Assembly: GCA_031216915.1 (NCBI GenBank)
Contig: CM062289.1
Span: 390,874,674-390,938,673 of the forward strand
Length of the DNA stretch: 64,000 nt
DNA from: Pictodentalium vernedei
Taxonomy: Eukaryota; Mollusca; Scaphopoda; Dentaliida; Dentaliidae
Reading direction: 5' to 3'
Shown here in pieces: positions 27,001 to 42,000 of this stretch. Both the position numbers and the translations under genes were made by a program. The notes under the pieces are model-generated. The model was not told the origin of the DNA. It did not search any database and saw only the letters and a program-made list of their open reading frames with translations. How positions within the stretch are numbered: the first letter of the stretch is position 1; every line of letters starts with the position of its first letter.

Positions 27001-30000
27001 TCTGGGTCCCTATATGTCCCTAGCTGCCCCTCCCACACAAACACAGCTAATAATTAAGGCAGTAAGAATAAGAAGCATGGTATCAGTACATCCTGTATAC
27101 AAACACGGACAAGTAAAGAAATGCTGCTATAATAATTATTAGGTGTGAGATACCGACTGATGATGAAAGGGAAATAACTGCATGTTCCATCTTGGGGTTC
27201 ATATTTGGACTCTTAAAGGGAACCCAAATTTTTACTTTGTGCAATATGCAGAAAATTCTTTAAAATCCAAAATCCTTTGATATTTGGTATTCTGCATCCT
27301 TAGTGGGCAGATTCAAGTTTGGCCAAATCAAGTCTCTGGGTTCATAATTAGCCCCCTAAGGGTGCCTGAAATTTTAACTTTTATGCAATATGAGGAATAA
27401 TCTTTAAAAATCCTTTTATCCAGAATCACAAATCAGAATCTTTTGATATATGGTAAACAACACCCTTGGGGGGGGGGGGGGGGGGGGGGGGTCAGATTCA
27501 AATTTGTTCAAATCAAGTCTCAAGGTTCATATTTGGGCTGACTATGGGGGGGGGGGGGGCTCAAATGCAATAGGAGGAGTATTATTTAAAATTCTTTGCC
27601 AAAACCGGCCCAAATTTTAAGTTAATTTAATATGAGGAATATTCTTTAAAAATCTTCTCCAGAACCATCAATCAGAATCTTCTAATGACCCTTCATATTT
27701 GGTATACATCATCCTTAGAGGGGCAGATTCAAATTTGTTCAAATCAAGTCCCTGGGTTAATATTTGGGCTTCCTATGGGAGCCTGAATTTTAACTTAGTG
27801 CAATGTGAGGAATATTAGCAGCAGGGAGGTCATAATGAGCAAGGTCACATGGTCATGAAAATTAAATCTTAGAAAAAGTTTGTCTAAGCCATCACTTTAT
27901 GGGTTAGGAGAATCAATAGCCAAATGGTCACAGGTTGACTTGTTCAACTTGGAGAGTGTGATTTTTATATTGTATAGGTGATAATTTTAGATAAAATTAT
28001 CTAGAATCAATCTTGGTAGCATAAATACTGAAAAAATTGCATATAATTTTCATATTGTTGGGATATCTGCAGTCCAATTATCACATAAGAACTGAATTGG
28101 GCACGGTGAAAATTTAACATTTTCACATATTTGTAGTCAGTATGGTAAAGGGCATACTTTTCAACAAATACAATGGTCAAATCTACCTCATTGAGACTTT
28201 ACACCCTTGGTCAGAGTGCCTGTGTGATGGCCCCCTTGTTTACCATATTATTAGTCCAATATTAACTGGTTGAGTGCTAAAAGCCACTGTCAGGGCTCTA
28301 TGGAAAAGTGCTGAAAGCCACCTTAGTGACTTCACACTGTATTCATTAACTCGTTTGGTCAGCAGCTGGAACACCAAAAAACTTTTGAATAAAATTGTTT
28401 TAATACAGTTATTGGAGAGGACCAAAAGGCACTCTCCAGTAAATTGTAACAAAACAATTGTTTAGGAACAAAATTTGACTAAACTGGTGCTCCTTTTGCA
28501 GGTAGCATGGAACCCTTGAAAAAAAAATACTCAGGTTACAAATCACCTTTGAAAAATAATTCAGCACTCCACCAGTTAATATTGACACTGATACTAATTG
28601 CCATTCCGAATGGTACACTGATCAGCTGTAGGTCACCATTTTATAATGGTCAGCAACTCAAAATGCTCATATTCAACTATCATCTGATGAGGATGATAAG
28701 ACATGGAAAATTTAACAAATAAATTTATTGTATTACTGTCGTCAGTTAATACATTTGTTATATTACCATTGTCTCCTAATACTCTTGGTGTATGCAGTGT
28801 GCATGAACAGATTTTTCTATTAATCTATTAGAATTAAGTGCTTCACAAGATCTTCTTATCGGCCATTTGTGGTTAATGTTCTGTCATCTGAATTATTTTT
28901 AGTTAATGGCGAGAATATTTGGGTACTTTGAGATTCCCTTGATAGATCAACTGATTTTGCCATTATCCTGATACAGCACTGTATAAATGATATACTGCCC
29001 AGCTGTCAAAATGACAGGCATTAAAAAATAATTTTCAGGCATGTATAACACTCTATATTATTATTCTAAGTTAAGAACATTACTTATTGTGTTTAATCCT
29101 TCAATAAACAACAATCAAACTTCGTCCAATGCCATTCACAAAAATTACCATTATTTATTTTTTGAATTTTTTGTCTCAAAAACACAGCTTATGACCCCTC
29201 ATGGGCACAAGCTAGTTTAGCTCATTCCAGTGAAGGAGCATTAGCTATGTTTTGGAGGCAGCTGTGTAAAAGGTTAAAACTTTAAGATACTTTCACTCAT
29301 CCTCAATAAAGAGGTTTTTATAACTGTGAAACAGCTTTTATATTCATTTTATGTTTATTTCAGCATGACACTATTGAAATTTATCTTGAAGGTGGAATGG
29401 GAACACCTTTGGGTGGAAAAATTGTTGTTGCAGATATATATGATCCAGACAAACCAGAAAACAGACGTAAGTTCACTGTTATGTTTTTTACCTTTCGCTA
29501 CCAGTAAAAGTTTTACACACCAGCAAATTACGCTTGAAAAGTTTTCTTGGACAGTTTTTTATTGAATGCTGATAAGGGCCTGTTCTCTTCATTCTTGGAA
29601 AAGTAAACTAATTTGTAGTAGTTAAAAGTTTGTGGCCATTTTATTATTTTTCATCCTCCGACTGATAAGAATTGGGGGATATAATGATCAGTCTGTCCTC
29701 CATCTGGCTGTCCATCTGTTCATCTGTAGACTAACAAAAGTCACTGTAACTTCATTAATTCAGGGCCAGTTGTTATGAAACTTGAAACAATGGTACACAT
29801 CGATGATATGAAGAGGATATCATATTTAGTGTTTTGACAGCCATAAAACACGGTGGCTATTTTGTTAAATTTTGTGTGGAATAAAAAAAAAATACTAAAA
29901 CTTAGAATTAATTCAAACCCAATTGTTTTGAAGCTTAATGCAGTAGTGTTTATTGATAAGAGAAAGAGGATATCATATTTTGGAGTTTGATAAATACCAA

Positions 30001-33000
30001 CAATGGCTGTCCTCAGCTATTTTGTTCCAAAAATAGCAGTTATACTTTTTAAGCAAAAACTTTGAAATGCTTATTGGATTTTGATTATTTGTTGTATGGA
30101 AAACAATATCCATAACATGGAGTACGAGTTTTTCCCTCATGCATGGATTATATAAGTTAGCCTGTCATCTTAGTTAATAAAACCATTCGTCTGTAGACAA
30201 AAACCAACATTCAATTCAAGGTCAGTTGTTTTGAAACTTTATACAATGATGTACATTGACAAGATGGATAGGATACATTTTAGGCCTTGATCGCCATCAA
30301 AAATGGTTGCCATCAGCCATTTTGGTGTTGGCAATAACACTGTTTAACCCTTTACCCAATGCAGACGATATCAATTTTATTATTTTAAATATCATTTTTT
30401 GAAATTTTTCAAAAAATTTCAACAAAACCATATCATGTGGCCCCTCGTTGGAATGAGCTCGACGAGCTCGTTCCAATGAGGGGTCACATGATATGGTTTT
30501 GTTAAAAATTTTTGAAAAATAATATTTTTTCAACTGCTGAATTTGCATATTATTTTGCATATTAACCCTTTCCCTAATGAATCAGCCACATCTGCCCACA
30601 TAATTTACAAATTGAGCAGTTGAACAAAATTATTTACCCAATAATTTCAACAAATCCATATCATATGACCCCTCATTGGAATGAGCCCATTCCAATGAAG
30701 AGGTCACATGATATGGTTTTGTTGAATTTTTTTTTTCCAAATTTTAAAGAAAAAGTAATTAAAATAACAAATTTTGCTGTCATGCACATTGGGTAAAGGG
30801 TTAAGCAAGAAAAATTGCCATATGAGATTTAATACACAGATGCAAATTGACAAGAGGATGAGGGTATTACATTTTGGGTTTGACAGCCATAAAAAATGAT
30901 TCCTGTCAGCCATCTTTGTTTCCTGAAATAACAATAACACATTTTAAACAGAGAACATCGAAACAGTGATTTTGATTTTGATTATTTTATTTATAATCAC
31001 CATAAACATCAACATGGCCCCATACTATCTACATGTTTAAATGAAGGCTATTCAACAATGCACTAAATATTTCCTTAAAACTTTATCAAACGATTGAGTG
31101 ACAACTCAAAATCATTAAAAGCCTTCTAATGATGGAATTTTGAAAAAAAAAACTTGAAAAAGCTAAGAAAGTCTAACAGACTGACCAGGACCAAAAGCGC
31201 ATGACACACAACCTGGTGTCCAATTCTTTCCCTCTACTGGAATACACCCTTTGTCCATTTCCCACCAGACCTCTCAGCTCTAAAACATTACACATACAAG
31301 TTACATTTGTTCATGAAAACAACTGCCGAATCACTAGGAATATAATGTTGAGTTAACAAATCCATTATAAAGTGAAAAAGTATTCTGTCAAATTTCAGAG
31401 CATCATACATTTGTGAAAAACTGATTTGATATATTTCCTCTCTTTTGCATTATTAGTGTGTTACCGATTTGCCGGTGAATTCTGTCCCAGGTTAGAACTG
31501 GATGAAGAGTGAATAAGTTGAATAATTATTGTTATACTAAGTGATATATTTTGTAGAGGTTCTTGACAAGTCATGTTTGCTGATTTTCTGTTTTCAGTGG
31601 ATATTCAAAAAGGTGATCAACTGTTGATGGTTGATAAACAGAGATTGTTAGGTATCACTTTAGAGAAAGCTGAATCCATAATTAAAGATGCTCGAGCTAA
31701 CAAGGTGAGTTACTCTAGTCCTCCTGAATATACCTGCAGTTATAGATGTCATAGATATTGCATAGAGTCTGTAGAGAGTCGGTTACTCAGTGCTAGAAAT
31801 GAACAAAATTGATGGGTGCAGTTTTAAGCTCCCGCAAAATCAGAGACGAGAGTAAATTGCACCCGTAAAATGTTAGTATATGAATTTTCAAGGGAATACT
31901 GTCACCAAACACCAGAAACCTTAACCCTTTGAATACGGTCGGCCACTTTTACAGCCAGGAACATGATATGTCATAACGTCATTAAATAGGATGGCTGTTC
32001 AGTAAATGTGTGGGGTAGACCAATCAGTATTTTCAATGTGCAGCCCCGAGGCTGCACATTGAAAATATTGATTGGTCTACCTCAATTAATGAATATGGAC
32101 TCTTCTAATTGCTGCCATTAATCTAGCATGGCAGATACCACAAGTGTTCAAAGGGATAAATGTATAAGAAATTGCTGAATTATGACTGTAACTTGCCACT
32201 GGCCACAGTGTGCTGCTTTCTCAAAACAACACACATTTATATGCCAACACAGTATATTAGTGCTCCACAATATTTTTCAACGAGTGCATTTTTTAGCTCC
32301 CGTGAAATAGAAAACATGGGTGCTGATGGGAGCAATTGCACTCGCACCCGTCTCATTTCCAGAACTGGTTACTACTGAAACACTGTGGATGGGAATTAAC
32401 TGGCAGGGTGCTTGATTAATTTTTTGATAATGATAATTTGTTCATAAGTGTAATACAGTGTAGCCCACTTAATTGGATAACTCTTAATTGAATAACCTTG
32501 TTAATTTCCATGCACCATTCTAATAAACATAACTTCCATAAAAATGTGACCTCTTAATTACCTATGGATTATAGAGTAAATTCCTATTAATTAATGATAA
32601 TATCTTTTAATTTATTGATGGATTATTCTGGTAACCACTAAATTCCCCATTTTAATAAACCTGTTCGGCCTCAGTACATCCAATACAGATATTTAATTGA
32701 TTATATTTTATTTGACAGAGCAGCACTTAGTCCAGTTAATGCTAGACACAAAAGAAGCTATTCAAATTGTTATTTTTATAATATGCCCCTACCTTCTGCC
32801 CCTCCTCTTCACATCTTAACATGCTCATGTTCAAGCAAAATTAGAAAAAAACAGATTTATTTGAGAAAAATATTGTTATTTGTTGTTGGTGCGAGCTCAG
32901 TTGATTGATTACTTTAAATGACAACCAATAAATAAGATTCTGATACAGTGGAATTGTCTTTCACAAGAAGGCCACAGCATTAGTGACAGGTCAAATGTGA

Positions 33001-36000
33001 ACTTATGACTTCTCAGTTAGAAGTCTGATACACTAAACAATAAACATCTACACATGTCATAATTATCCACAATCAAGTGCAGTAGTATTGAAACGATGAA
33101 TTGACTAAATTTAGCCACCCCCTTCTGCCAACCACACTCTGTCATCAACCTATCATCACCCATACATGAAAGTCATGCAGTTACCAGCATGCAAACGTTA
33201 TTCAATCATAATTTACTTCATAAAACATCCGATGACAAAGAAAAATTTAGGAATAATACATACCAACAAGTGTATTGGAACAATTTTTACCCAATACTAA
33301 CTATTGATAAAATACACATGCTGTTGTCATATTGTAAACAGAACGTTTCCGGGTTAAGTGAAACATGACGGCCAAGGGAAACTGAAACTAGCTTTTTAAA
33401 ACAGACTATAATTCCAGGAACTGCTGCAGTGATAAGAGGAAACTGAATTTACATATAAGGCCTTGTACTTTGTTAAAAATAAACAACTAAGATTAATGGA
33501 GTGGCCAACTTCTCGTTTGTTGTACTGAGCTTGAATTTGTATCAGTTTGCTTTGATATTGATTATAACTCAACTTTATGACATCCGTTCTCTAGATAAAA
33601 ACTTAAGATTAGAGAATCCATTGTCAAATATAAGTTATATTGTTTAACTATTATCCCACCAAGTATTTTTTAGGTATTTTTCATCAGATCTAGGCATGGC
33701 TGGTGTGACACCGCCATGACCAGATTTGATTAAAAATTCATTTAAATTTAAAACAAGAAATTATTGGAGCAAAAATCTATTGAGTTTATAGGGGGAACTT
33801 TGATTGCATGTGCCCAAATTATGCTTATTCAGTGGCAAGAGATATTCTGTCCTGACAACATTATTATGAAAACAACCTTGATATATTCTTGCCAACTGTC
33901 ACTCCACATACACTGAGCTAATGATTAGGTGACTTGAAAGTGTCAGTTATATTTGAATTTGTGCCAAGATGTCATCAATTTTGAATTATCTTAGTTATGA
34001 TTTAAAAAGAAAAAAAGAACCCTTTTTTAGCCCGACTGTTTACAGTGAGGGCAAAAGTAATGACTTTTGTCTGTCCGTCCATCTGTCTGTCTGTCCGTCT
34101 GTTAACTTTTAGAGTTTTGGTTAAAGTTTGTGGTTAAAGTTTTTTTTACTGAAGGTTCAAGTGGGTTTTTTCTTCTTTTTTTTTTTTCACTTCTTTTCCT
34201 GTTCAGATGACATTTGGAGTTTTGGTTAAAGTTTGTGGTTAAAGTTTTTTATTCAACTTTCAAGTACAGGCTATACCCAGTAGTTCTTGTCTGATCATCA
34301 CAAAATTTCATATGCAGGTTTTAGGTCATGTGTACATGAGAACGTCCCCTTTTGGTCGTGATCGGTCAACCGGTATGGTTGCCCGAGCCCAAAACCCGAA
34401 AACCATTAGCACAGTCCACAGGTTGTATTTTTGAAGGGATTTCACTGCAACTTCATAGAACGCCTCTGTATAATGCCTAGATGAGAACGTCTACGTTTGG
34501 GCATGATCTGTCAACTGTGATGGCTGCCCAAGCCCGAAACCCAAAAACTTTTAGCACAGTCTGCAGGTCATGTTTAATATGGACAGATTTCATTGTAACT
34601 TGATACGATGACCCTGTATGATGTCTAGATGAGAATTTCCCCATTTCGCCTTGATTTATCAACTGTGACGACTGCCCAAGCCCAAAACCCGAAAACCTTC
34701 AGCACAGTCTACAGGTCATATTTATGGAGGTATTTCATTGTAACTTGATAGGTTGACTTCATATAATGTCTACCTGAGAAAGTCCCCTTTTGGACGTGAT
34801 TGGGCAACTGTGATGGCTACAGGTGCCCGAAGCCCGAAAACCTTCAGCACAGTCTACAGGTCATATTTATGAAGGGATTTCATTGTAACTTTGTAGGATC
34901 AATCAACATGATGCCCAGATGACAATGTTCCCTTTTGGTTGTGATCATTCAACCATGATGGCTGCCCGTGCGCGAAACCCGAAAACCTTTAGCACAGTCT
35001 ACACGTCACATTTATGAAGGGATTTCATTGTAACTTGATAAGCTGACTTCATATAATGTCTAGATGAGAACCTCCCCTTTTGGGCAACTGTGACAGCAAC
35101 AGGGGCCCAAAGCCCGAAAACCTTTAGCACAGTATACACGTCATATTTATGGAGGGATTTCATTGTAACTTGATAGGTTGACTTCATATAATGTCTAGAT
35201 GAGAACGTCCCCTTTTGGACAACTGTGATGGCAACAGAGGCCCGAAGCCCGAAAACCTTTATAATATTCCACAGGCCAAAATTATAAAGGGATTTCATTG
35301 TAGCTTGGTAGGATGACTCCAAGTTTGTGGTTAAAAACCCAGACAAACACCACCACCCCCTACCCACCCCCCAATTAGGCTTTTTTTTTCCTTTTTTATC
35401 TCCAATATGCATTTTGAACTATTTACAGTCACTACATGTGAAACCTTTTTTTTTAAACTTATATACCCCCCATCCCCCCCCCCCCCCCCCACCCTGGGGG
35501 CCAATTAGGCACTTTTTTTTCTTTTGTCAAAAATACTGGTGTACAGTTTTGTTTAAAAACCCAGACAAACACCACCGTCCCCACCCTCCCCAAATTAGGC
35601 ATTTTTTTTTTATTTCCTCCAATATGCATTTTGAACTATTTACAGTCACTACATGCAGAACCTTTTTTTTCCTTTTGTCAAAAATGCTTTTTTACAGTTT
35701 TGGTTAAAGTTTGTGGTTAAAAATCCAGACAGAAATTATCATCACCCCCACCCCCCTCCTGCCTCCCCCCCCCCCCCCCCCCCCCCCCCAATTAGGCATT
35801 TTTTCTTTCCTTGAATATGCATTTTTAACTATTTACAGTCACTACATGCGGAACCTTTTTTTTAACCACATGTAACCCCCCACCCCCAACCACCCTCCCC
35901 ACCCCGGGGGTGGGGCAATTATGCACCTTTTTTTTCTTTCGTCAAAAATGCTTTTTTACAGTTTTGGTTAAAGTTTGTGGTAACCACAAAAACCCAGACA

Positions 36001-39000
36001 AACACACCCCCACCCCCACCCCCATGGTACCAGTTAGGTATTTTTTTTCTCTGCTCAAAATGCATTCTGAAGCATTTAGACTGACCACGTGGAAAAAAAA
36101 ATGGACTCCCCCTGACTCACCCCCACCCCTCACCCCCACCCACCTGCTCCTCACCCAGGGCCATTCATGCAATATTTTTTCTTTGGTACAAAATGCATTT
36201 TTAGCCTGACTGTTTTATAGTCAGGGCTATAGTGATGACTTTCGTCTGTACATCTGTCGGTCCATCCATCTGTTTGTAAACAATTGGTTGCCGACTGATA
36301 ACTCCAGTTTGGATTATTTGATTTCAACCAAAGTTGATATGTGTATTTTCCAGCTAGTAATACAGGCCAGGTTTGAATATAGGTTCCACAACTCCCCCCC
36401 CCCCCCCACCCCTCATGCCCCCCCCCCCCCCAACCCCCATGTCACTTAGGCAGTTATTCCCAAAATGCATTTTGAAGGATTGGGAGTTATTACATGCAAA
36501 AAAGAAAATTGACTCGTATAGCCCAACATTGCTTTATGTACTGCATCTTTAATCCTACACAACTCCCCCCTCCCCCATCCACCCCCACCCCTCATGCCCC
36601 CCCCCCCCCCCCCCCCACCCTGTCACTTAGGCAATTATTCCCAAATTGCATTTTGAAGGATTGGGAGTTTTATTACATGCAAAAAAGAAAATTGACTCGT
36701 ATAGCCCAACATTGCTTTATGTACTGCATCTTTAATCCTTTACCTAACACAAGTTGAAGCCAACAGTACAAATTATTTTTCTGAAACATCCAATTTTTTC
36801 ATTTTTTACTTCTAGCCATGGCTTATTAGTCCTTATTGGAACAAGCTCATCAAGTTTGTTCCATTAATAGGTCATGAGGTATGTTTTGAAGTAGAGAAAT
36901 GAAAAAATAAAATTTGAATAGCAAATTTTGTATATCAAGTGTGCAGATATGGCAGATTCGTTAGGTAAACTGATAACAAAAAATGGCTCTGACTATTTTG
37001 TGTCTAAGCATTGCTATTCCTGGGAAAGTCGGGCTGCATGCGTGACATCACTCTAGTTTCAAAACATATTATTGAGCTCATTCCCAAAATGGGTCACACT
37101 TATTTGATTGGAAATATACATTAACTTCAGACATGTTAACTCTCCCGGAATGCCTGGGAAAATCCAAAATTTCAGTGTAGTTCCCGTCCTCCCGGACTGG
37201 AATCAGTTTTGGATCAACAATCATGGAAAACAACAGTCAAATATTTCTTTCCCGTTGTAACTTATATAAAATGTTCGGAGTCAAATCACATGCATTTCCA
37301 ACTGTGGTAAAAACTCACGAAGCAGTAAAATATGGATTTAAGTTAAATTTATTTAAGAAAAGGGTATTTTATGACATATATTTCATGTTTATTTCTGTTT
37401 TTCTCTTCGTAATCGGAAATTTGTGATCAATGTGTGAGTGTCAGAGTGAAAATACGTGACTTACTTTCAAAAAATTGAAAACTCCACCTTCATTTAAATG
37501 CAGTTTTTGGTAAATAAAATATATGAAAAGGAATTAAATAATATATATTTATTACCTGCATTGCCAGTGGCAGAGCAGGTCTAGTAACCGCTCAACTCCG
37601 TCCATCCGTCTGTCAGTCCGTCCGTCAGTACGTCCGAAACACTTCTTCCGTCAAAGTTTTCTTGGCTTCTATGAAAGGGAATGATTTTATATTTGGTCTG
37701 CTGCTTCATAATGATGAGTTGTATCGTGTATCTAATTTTCAAATCTGCCGTGCAGCCACAACCTGTTTGCCGATACTTTGCATGCAGCGACACAGGTCCA
37801 GACCCAGTATTGGTCTTGGCTTGTTTATTCATAGAATAGCTTTAATTCTCATCCCTTTTCCAAATCAAAGCGTAAACAACACCTTAACCTCAACTATTTA
37901 ACACAGTTAAAAATAGGTTAATGTCGCTTAGGATGCCGAAAAATTATGACTGCATATTTATACACAATGGACTTATTTTCTAACACTACATTTATTTCAT
38001 TGTGCTGACTGCAGAACTGTTAACTGTTGGCCGTCTGTACCCAGAAAATTTTGAATGGGTTAAAAAAAAAAAAATGCTTCAATGATCAAAAGAAAAGTTT
38101 TGTGCAGGGCACAAAAGTCCACACATGCATGAAGGATTTTGATAAAGATACCTTCCAAGTACTAATCTTCTTGAAGTAACTGAACATTAGGACATTTTTT
38201 CCTGTTATCATTTCCGGACTTGGGAAATTATTAGCTTAGTAGACTTTGATAAAAGCAAGCCACAGGTGGTGGTGCTCTGTGGGTGGGTGGGGGGGGGGGG
38301 GGGGTCATGAAGAAGAGGATGGCGGGGTGGGGGGGGGTTTCAAGTCAACAATTATTTTATGATTTTTTAACATAGCATAAATGCATCAGCTTAATTGACA
38401 ACTAGATCTGGATATAACCTGGTGTTAATGGTGGTCCATGAGCTGAAAATTCACAAGTGTTTTCTTTTGTTTTGTCCCCGCGCAAACTTTTCCCTGAAAT
38501 CCATCCCATTTCTCTGAAAATCACCCTCAGGATCCCTGAAAAATGAATCTGGAGGTTAACATGTCTGATTAACTTAATTATTTCAGTTGTGACTTATCAT
38601 TTGAAACCATTTATGGATTTTCAGAGACAGAGAAACTTATTTTTAATGTGAAATATTTTGGAAAAGTGAATTTTTCTTTATACCTATGTAAATATTGTTC
38701 CAATGGGGATCACGAACTGTGTTCTTGGAGCTGTTAATAAAAGTGTTTAGTGGTTAAAGAAGTCTTTTGTATGCCTTTGTTATGTTTCCACGTTGGGCAT
38801 GAGGTTAATCTGGTGTATGAGAGACGGGGCCCTCAGGTGACGATATGTGAGCTCAACTACTGACTTATTCCAGATGCTTGTGTGACATATACAAACCTTA
38901 AACTAAATTGTAAAATCACTCATATCGGCCATTGACATTTGTAACTATTTGTAATCTTATTCTGGGTGGAAATGGCCTTGTATAAGCTCATAGCTTTCTG

Positions 39001-42000
39001 CCGAATCCACATCACTGTATGTCAAGATTCTTTACATGCTTTTGTAATCTTGAAATAAATAATGTTTAAACTAAATATTGATGTAAAATGTACTGGTCGT
39101 ATTAAGTATTTCACAGCAATAAAAGATATATGGAATATCAAGTGTTATTCATTTTACATGTAAAGGTATGTACCCGTACTCGTGTACTTGACAAGTACTC
39201 AGAACTCGTACTCATACATTTCCCCAGTACTTATACTGGTACTTTACTACACATTTACAGAGTACTCGTACTCGAGTACTAAAGACTAGTACTTGCCCCA
39301 GCCCTGGTCCTGGGCAGGAATTTCTGCCAACAGTGGGTAAGGAGTTAATCAAAACAGAAGTGTGATACTTTGCATATTTGCATTGCACTGGAGTATTACC
39401 ACTTTGGCCAGCTGCTGATTTGTTGCAGTGTCTTTTGCAGTTGTGTTCTTTGCTTAATTCTCGACACATTACAGAACATTTACTGACAAGACCGTGATAT
39501 AGACATTGCACATGAGTACTGACAATTTTCTTTCATTGACATTCAAAAATGGTTGATAATGAATAAGGCGAACAACACCGAACAATGATTTATTTGACTA
39601 TGTTGCAATTATATCAAATTTAGTGTTTTGAAACACAGAAGATCCTAACTTTTTGGGGGGAAATTTGATCATAAAACTGTGATGACTGCTGAAAATTTTA
39701 GATTTTTCTCACTCAAAATTGCTGAAAAAATAGTCAATACGACACTGACACTGGTGGTTCAATTGGTTTGCAATGAGATTCTCGAATTATTCCAGTATAT
39801 TATGTCGAGATTAATAGCTATTTGATTAGCAATGTACATTTGAAATATATGAGGAGACATTTAGCAGTTGATTTTGGCATATGGCACAGATTATTTCCAC
39901 CTAAAAGGTGTTATAAAACACAAAGTTAGAATGTCATCAGTTTTTTATCGTCAGATTGGTTGTAATGATAGGTGTGGCCTGCCCCTATACTATAGTGTTG
40001 TGATGATGAGTGTTGACTAGTCAATTAGGTATTGACTAATGGCCACCAACTAGCTGACTACGAAATTCCCAAATTGTTTCAACACTAAACAGCAGAGCTC
40101 CAATCTTATGTTTATCCATCTCTGCTTCCATCCACCCATTTGTCTATCTGTCACATTTATGTTTTCAGTTTTAAAGGGAAGTTTGATTGCAAGCGTTGCT
40201 CCTACTTTTTATTCAACTTGTAGAATCTTGGAATATAAATAAATTTGTGGAACTTTTAAATGCTTCAATATAAGGCCATTTAAAAAAAAGACTATGTTCT
40301 CAGGCACCGCCCACGTCATTAAATTTCCGCCATGTAAAAACTATTTAATACTCAATCAAAAAAAATTTACCTGGTCAGTATTTTCGGATCGGAATTTTGA
40401 GCACCGGCACCAGTACACATTTCCTTATAGTATTTCAACTTCCTGTTCACATTTTCCTCTCTATTTTGCTTTGTATTTCTCCATTCTCTGATTTATGGTT
40501 GCTATGTTGGTACATCTATGAACTTTGGATGAAAATGCCCCTTTTACCATTTCAAATAAGCTCCAGACTGCACATAAACCTGCAATGGAGCGTCCTTGGC
40601 ATCTTGTCAACAGCCAAGTTGATTGAAGCATTTTGCAATATATGCGATAAGATAACACCAGTCCAGAGTTGGTAAAAGATTTCTTCCTGAAATGTGAATA
40701 TATTTTTTTAAGGTATCTTTTTCAGATTTCAGAATAAAAAAATAAAAAGTCTCCTGTCCTCATCAAAAATTTGAGGCACAATTGCCTGAGAACATAGAAA
40801 TTCTTTTTTAATGGCCTAAGACTTTTCTTCTTCATCATTTAGAGTGTCAGTGTCAGGACAAAATTTGCATTTTTGACGATAGACTTTGGTGTTATATTGA
40901 GAGGAAAATATATTTCTATCATTTCCTTTTATTTTTTATAGGATTCTGTTGAGTATATAATTGCTGTAAATCCTCTTCAAAATTTTGAGGATGAAGTGTA
41001 AGTATATATTTTTCAAGCTTCTTGATATGTGCCTGGCTATCTTTCATCATTAATTTAAATTCTAAAACTTATCTTCAATAAAATTGACATGAATGAAAAT
41101 GATTAGAAAATTCCTTTATTAATATTATGACTTTACTTTTTGATTTAACCCACGATTCAAAATACATGAAGGAGAAAGAAAAGCCCAATACAGAAGAAGA
41201 GAATGATTTCTGTGCACACTGAAGGGATGGTTTATGGTCGTTCAACCCCCTTTGACCCTCTACAGCTGTTAGTGTTTAGAGTTGTCTGACCCCCATTTTA
41301 CTTGGTTCTTTCTCTTTTGGGGAGGAAACTTGGTTGTATTCATATATTATATAGCCAATACAGGTTTGATCACATTGACTTAAATAGTTGCTAAGAGATC
41401 ATGCAAATAAATGGAAATGTGTTAATACACCTTTTAATCTTTACCTCTTCACTTTCCGAACCCCTACTTTAAAATGCTGATGCTCCTCTTGTGAGTAAAA
41501 TTGACATAACTGACTCGAATGTGAAAATGCATTTGAATGAGCCTCTCCCACTGATCTTGTGAACCATATAAAGTAAAACTGAATTGCTCTTCTTGGCATG
41601 ACTGTGATCAGTTTGGAGCCAATCATAATCAGTTCAAAAGCAATTTTACACTGAGATAGTAAAACAAACTGTAACAAATTTGATTGCCCCCATCCCAAGA
41701 TGGTAAGGAGTTTAAAATGGGCTGCATCCATTAGTCTGTGGTTCTGTGTATCCGTGTGCCTGGCTTTGTGAACACTGCCATTCCTTAGTAATAAAAGATT
41801 TATTAACCAATTCATTTTTATTTTGATATGTTGATATAATCTGGTGAGATCCTGAGAAAGTTTGATGTTCACCATTATCCTTTGCAATTACCGGTACTAG
41901 AGTTATGTCCCTTGGTAGTTCAATTTGTCATTATTTCACTTCATCAGGTTGTGGATACTTTTGTAAACACTACCATACTTACATTTATCAACTGATTCAT

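Larger units (their letters stand above)
29652..30960 (+). mobile_element. Degenerate hairpin-capped array interrupted by MITEs
   Basis: TCATCCTCCGACTGATAAGA and AATTGGGGGATATA form a weak hairpin, followed by CTGTCCTCCATCTGGCTGTC. Units of about 150-160 bp carry AATTCAGGGCCAGTTGTTAT, GAAACTT and GACAGCCATAAAA. Two TTAA-type MITEs at 30,344-30,804 split one unit. No right end was found. Confidence 0.55.

Noticed and set aside
35327-36209. His/Pro-rich frames of about 100-126 codons
   Set aside because: Low-complexity translations of C-runs and CAC-rich repeat units.
41441-41887. 148-codon minus-strand frame
   Set aside because: It lies largely beside and within the degenerate array at 41.8 kb, with no recognised motif or splice context.
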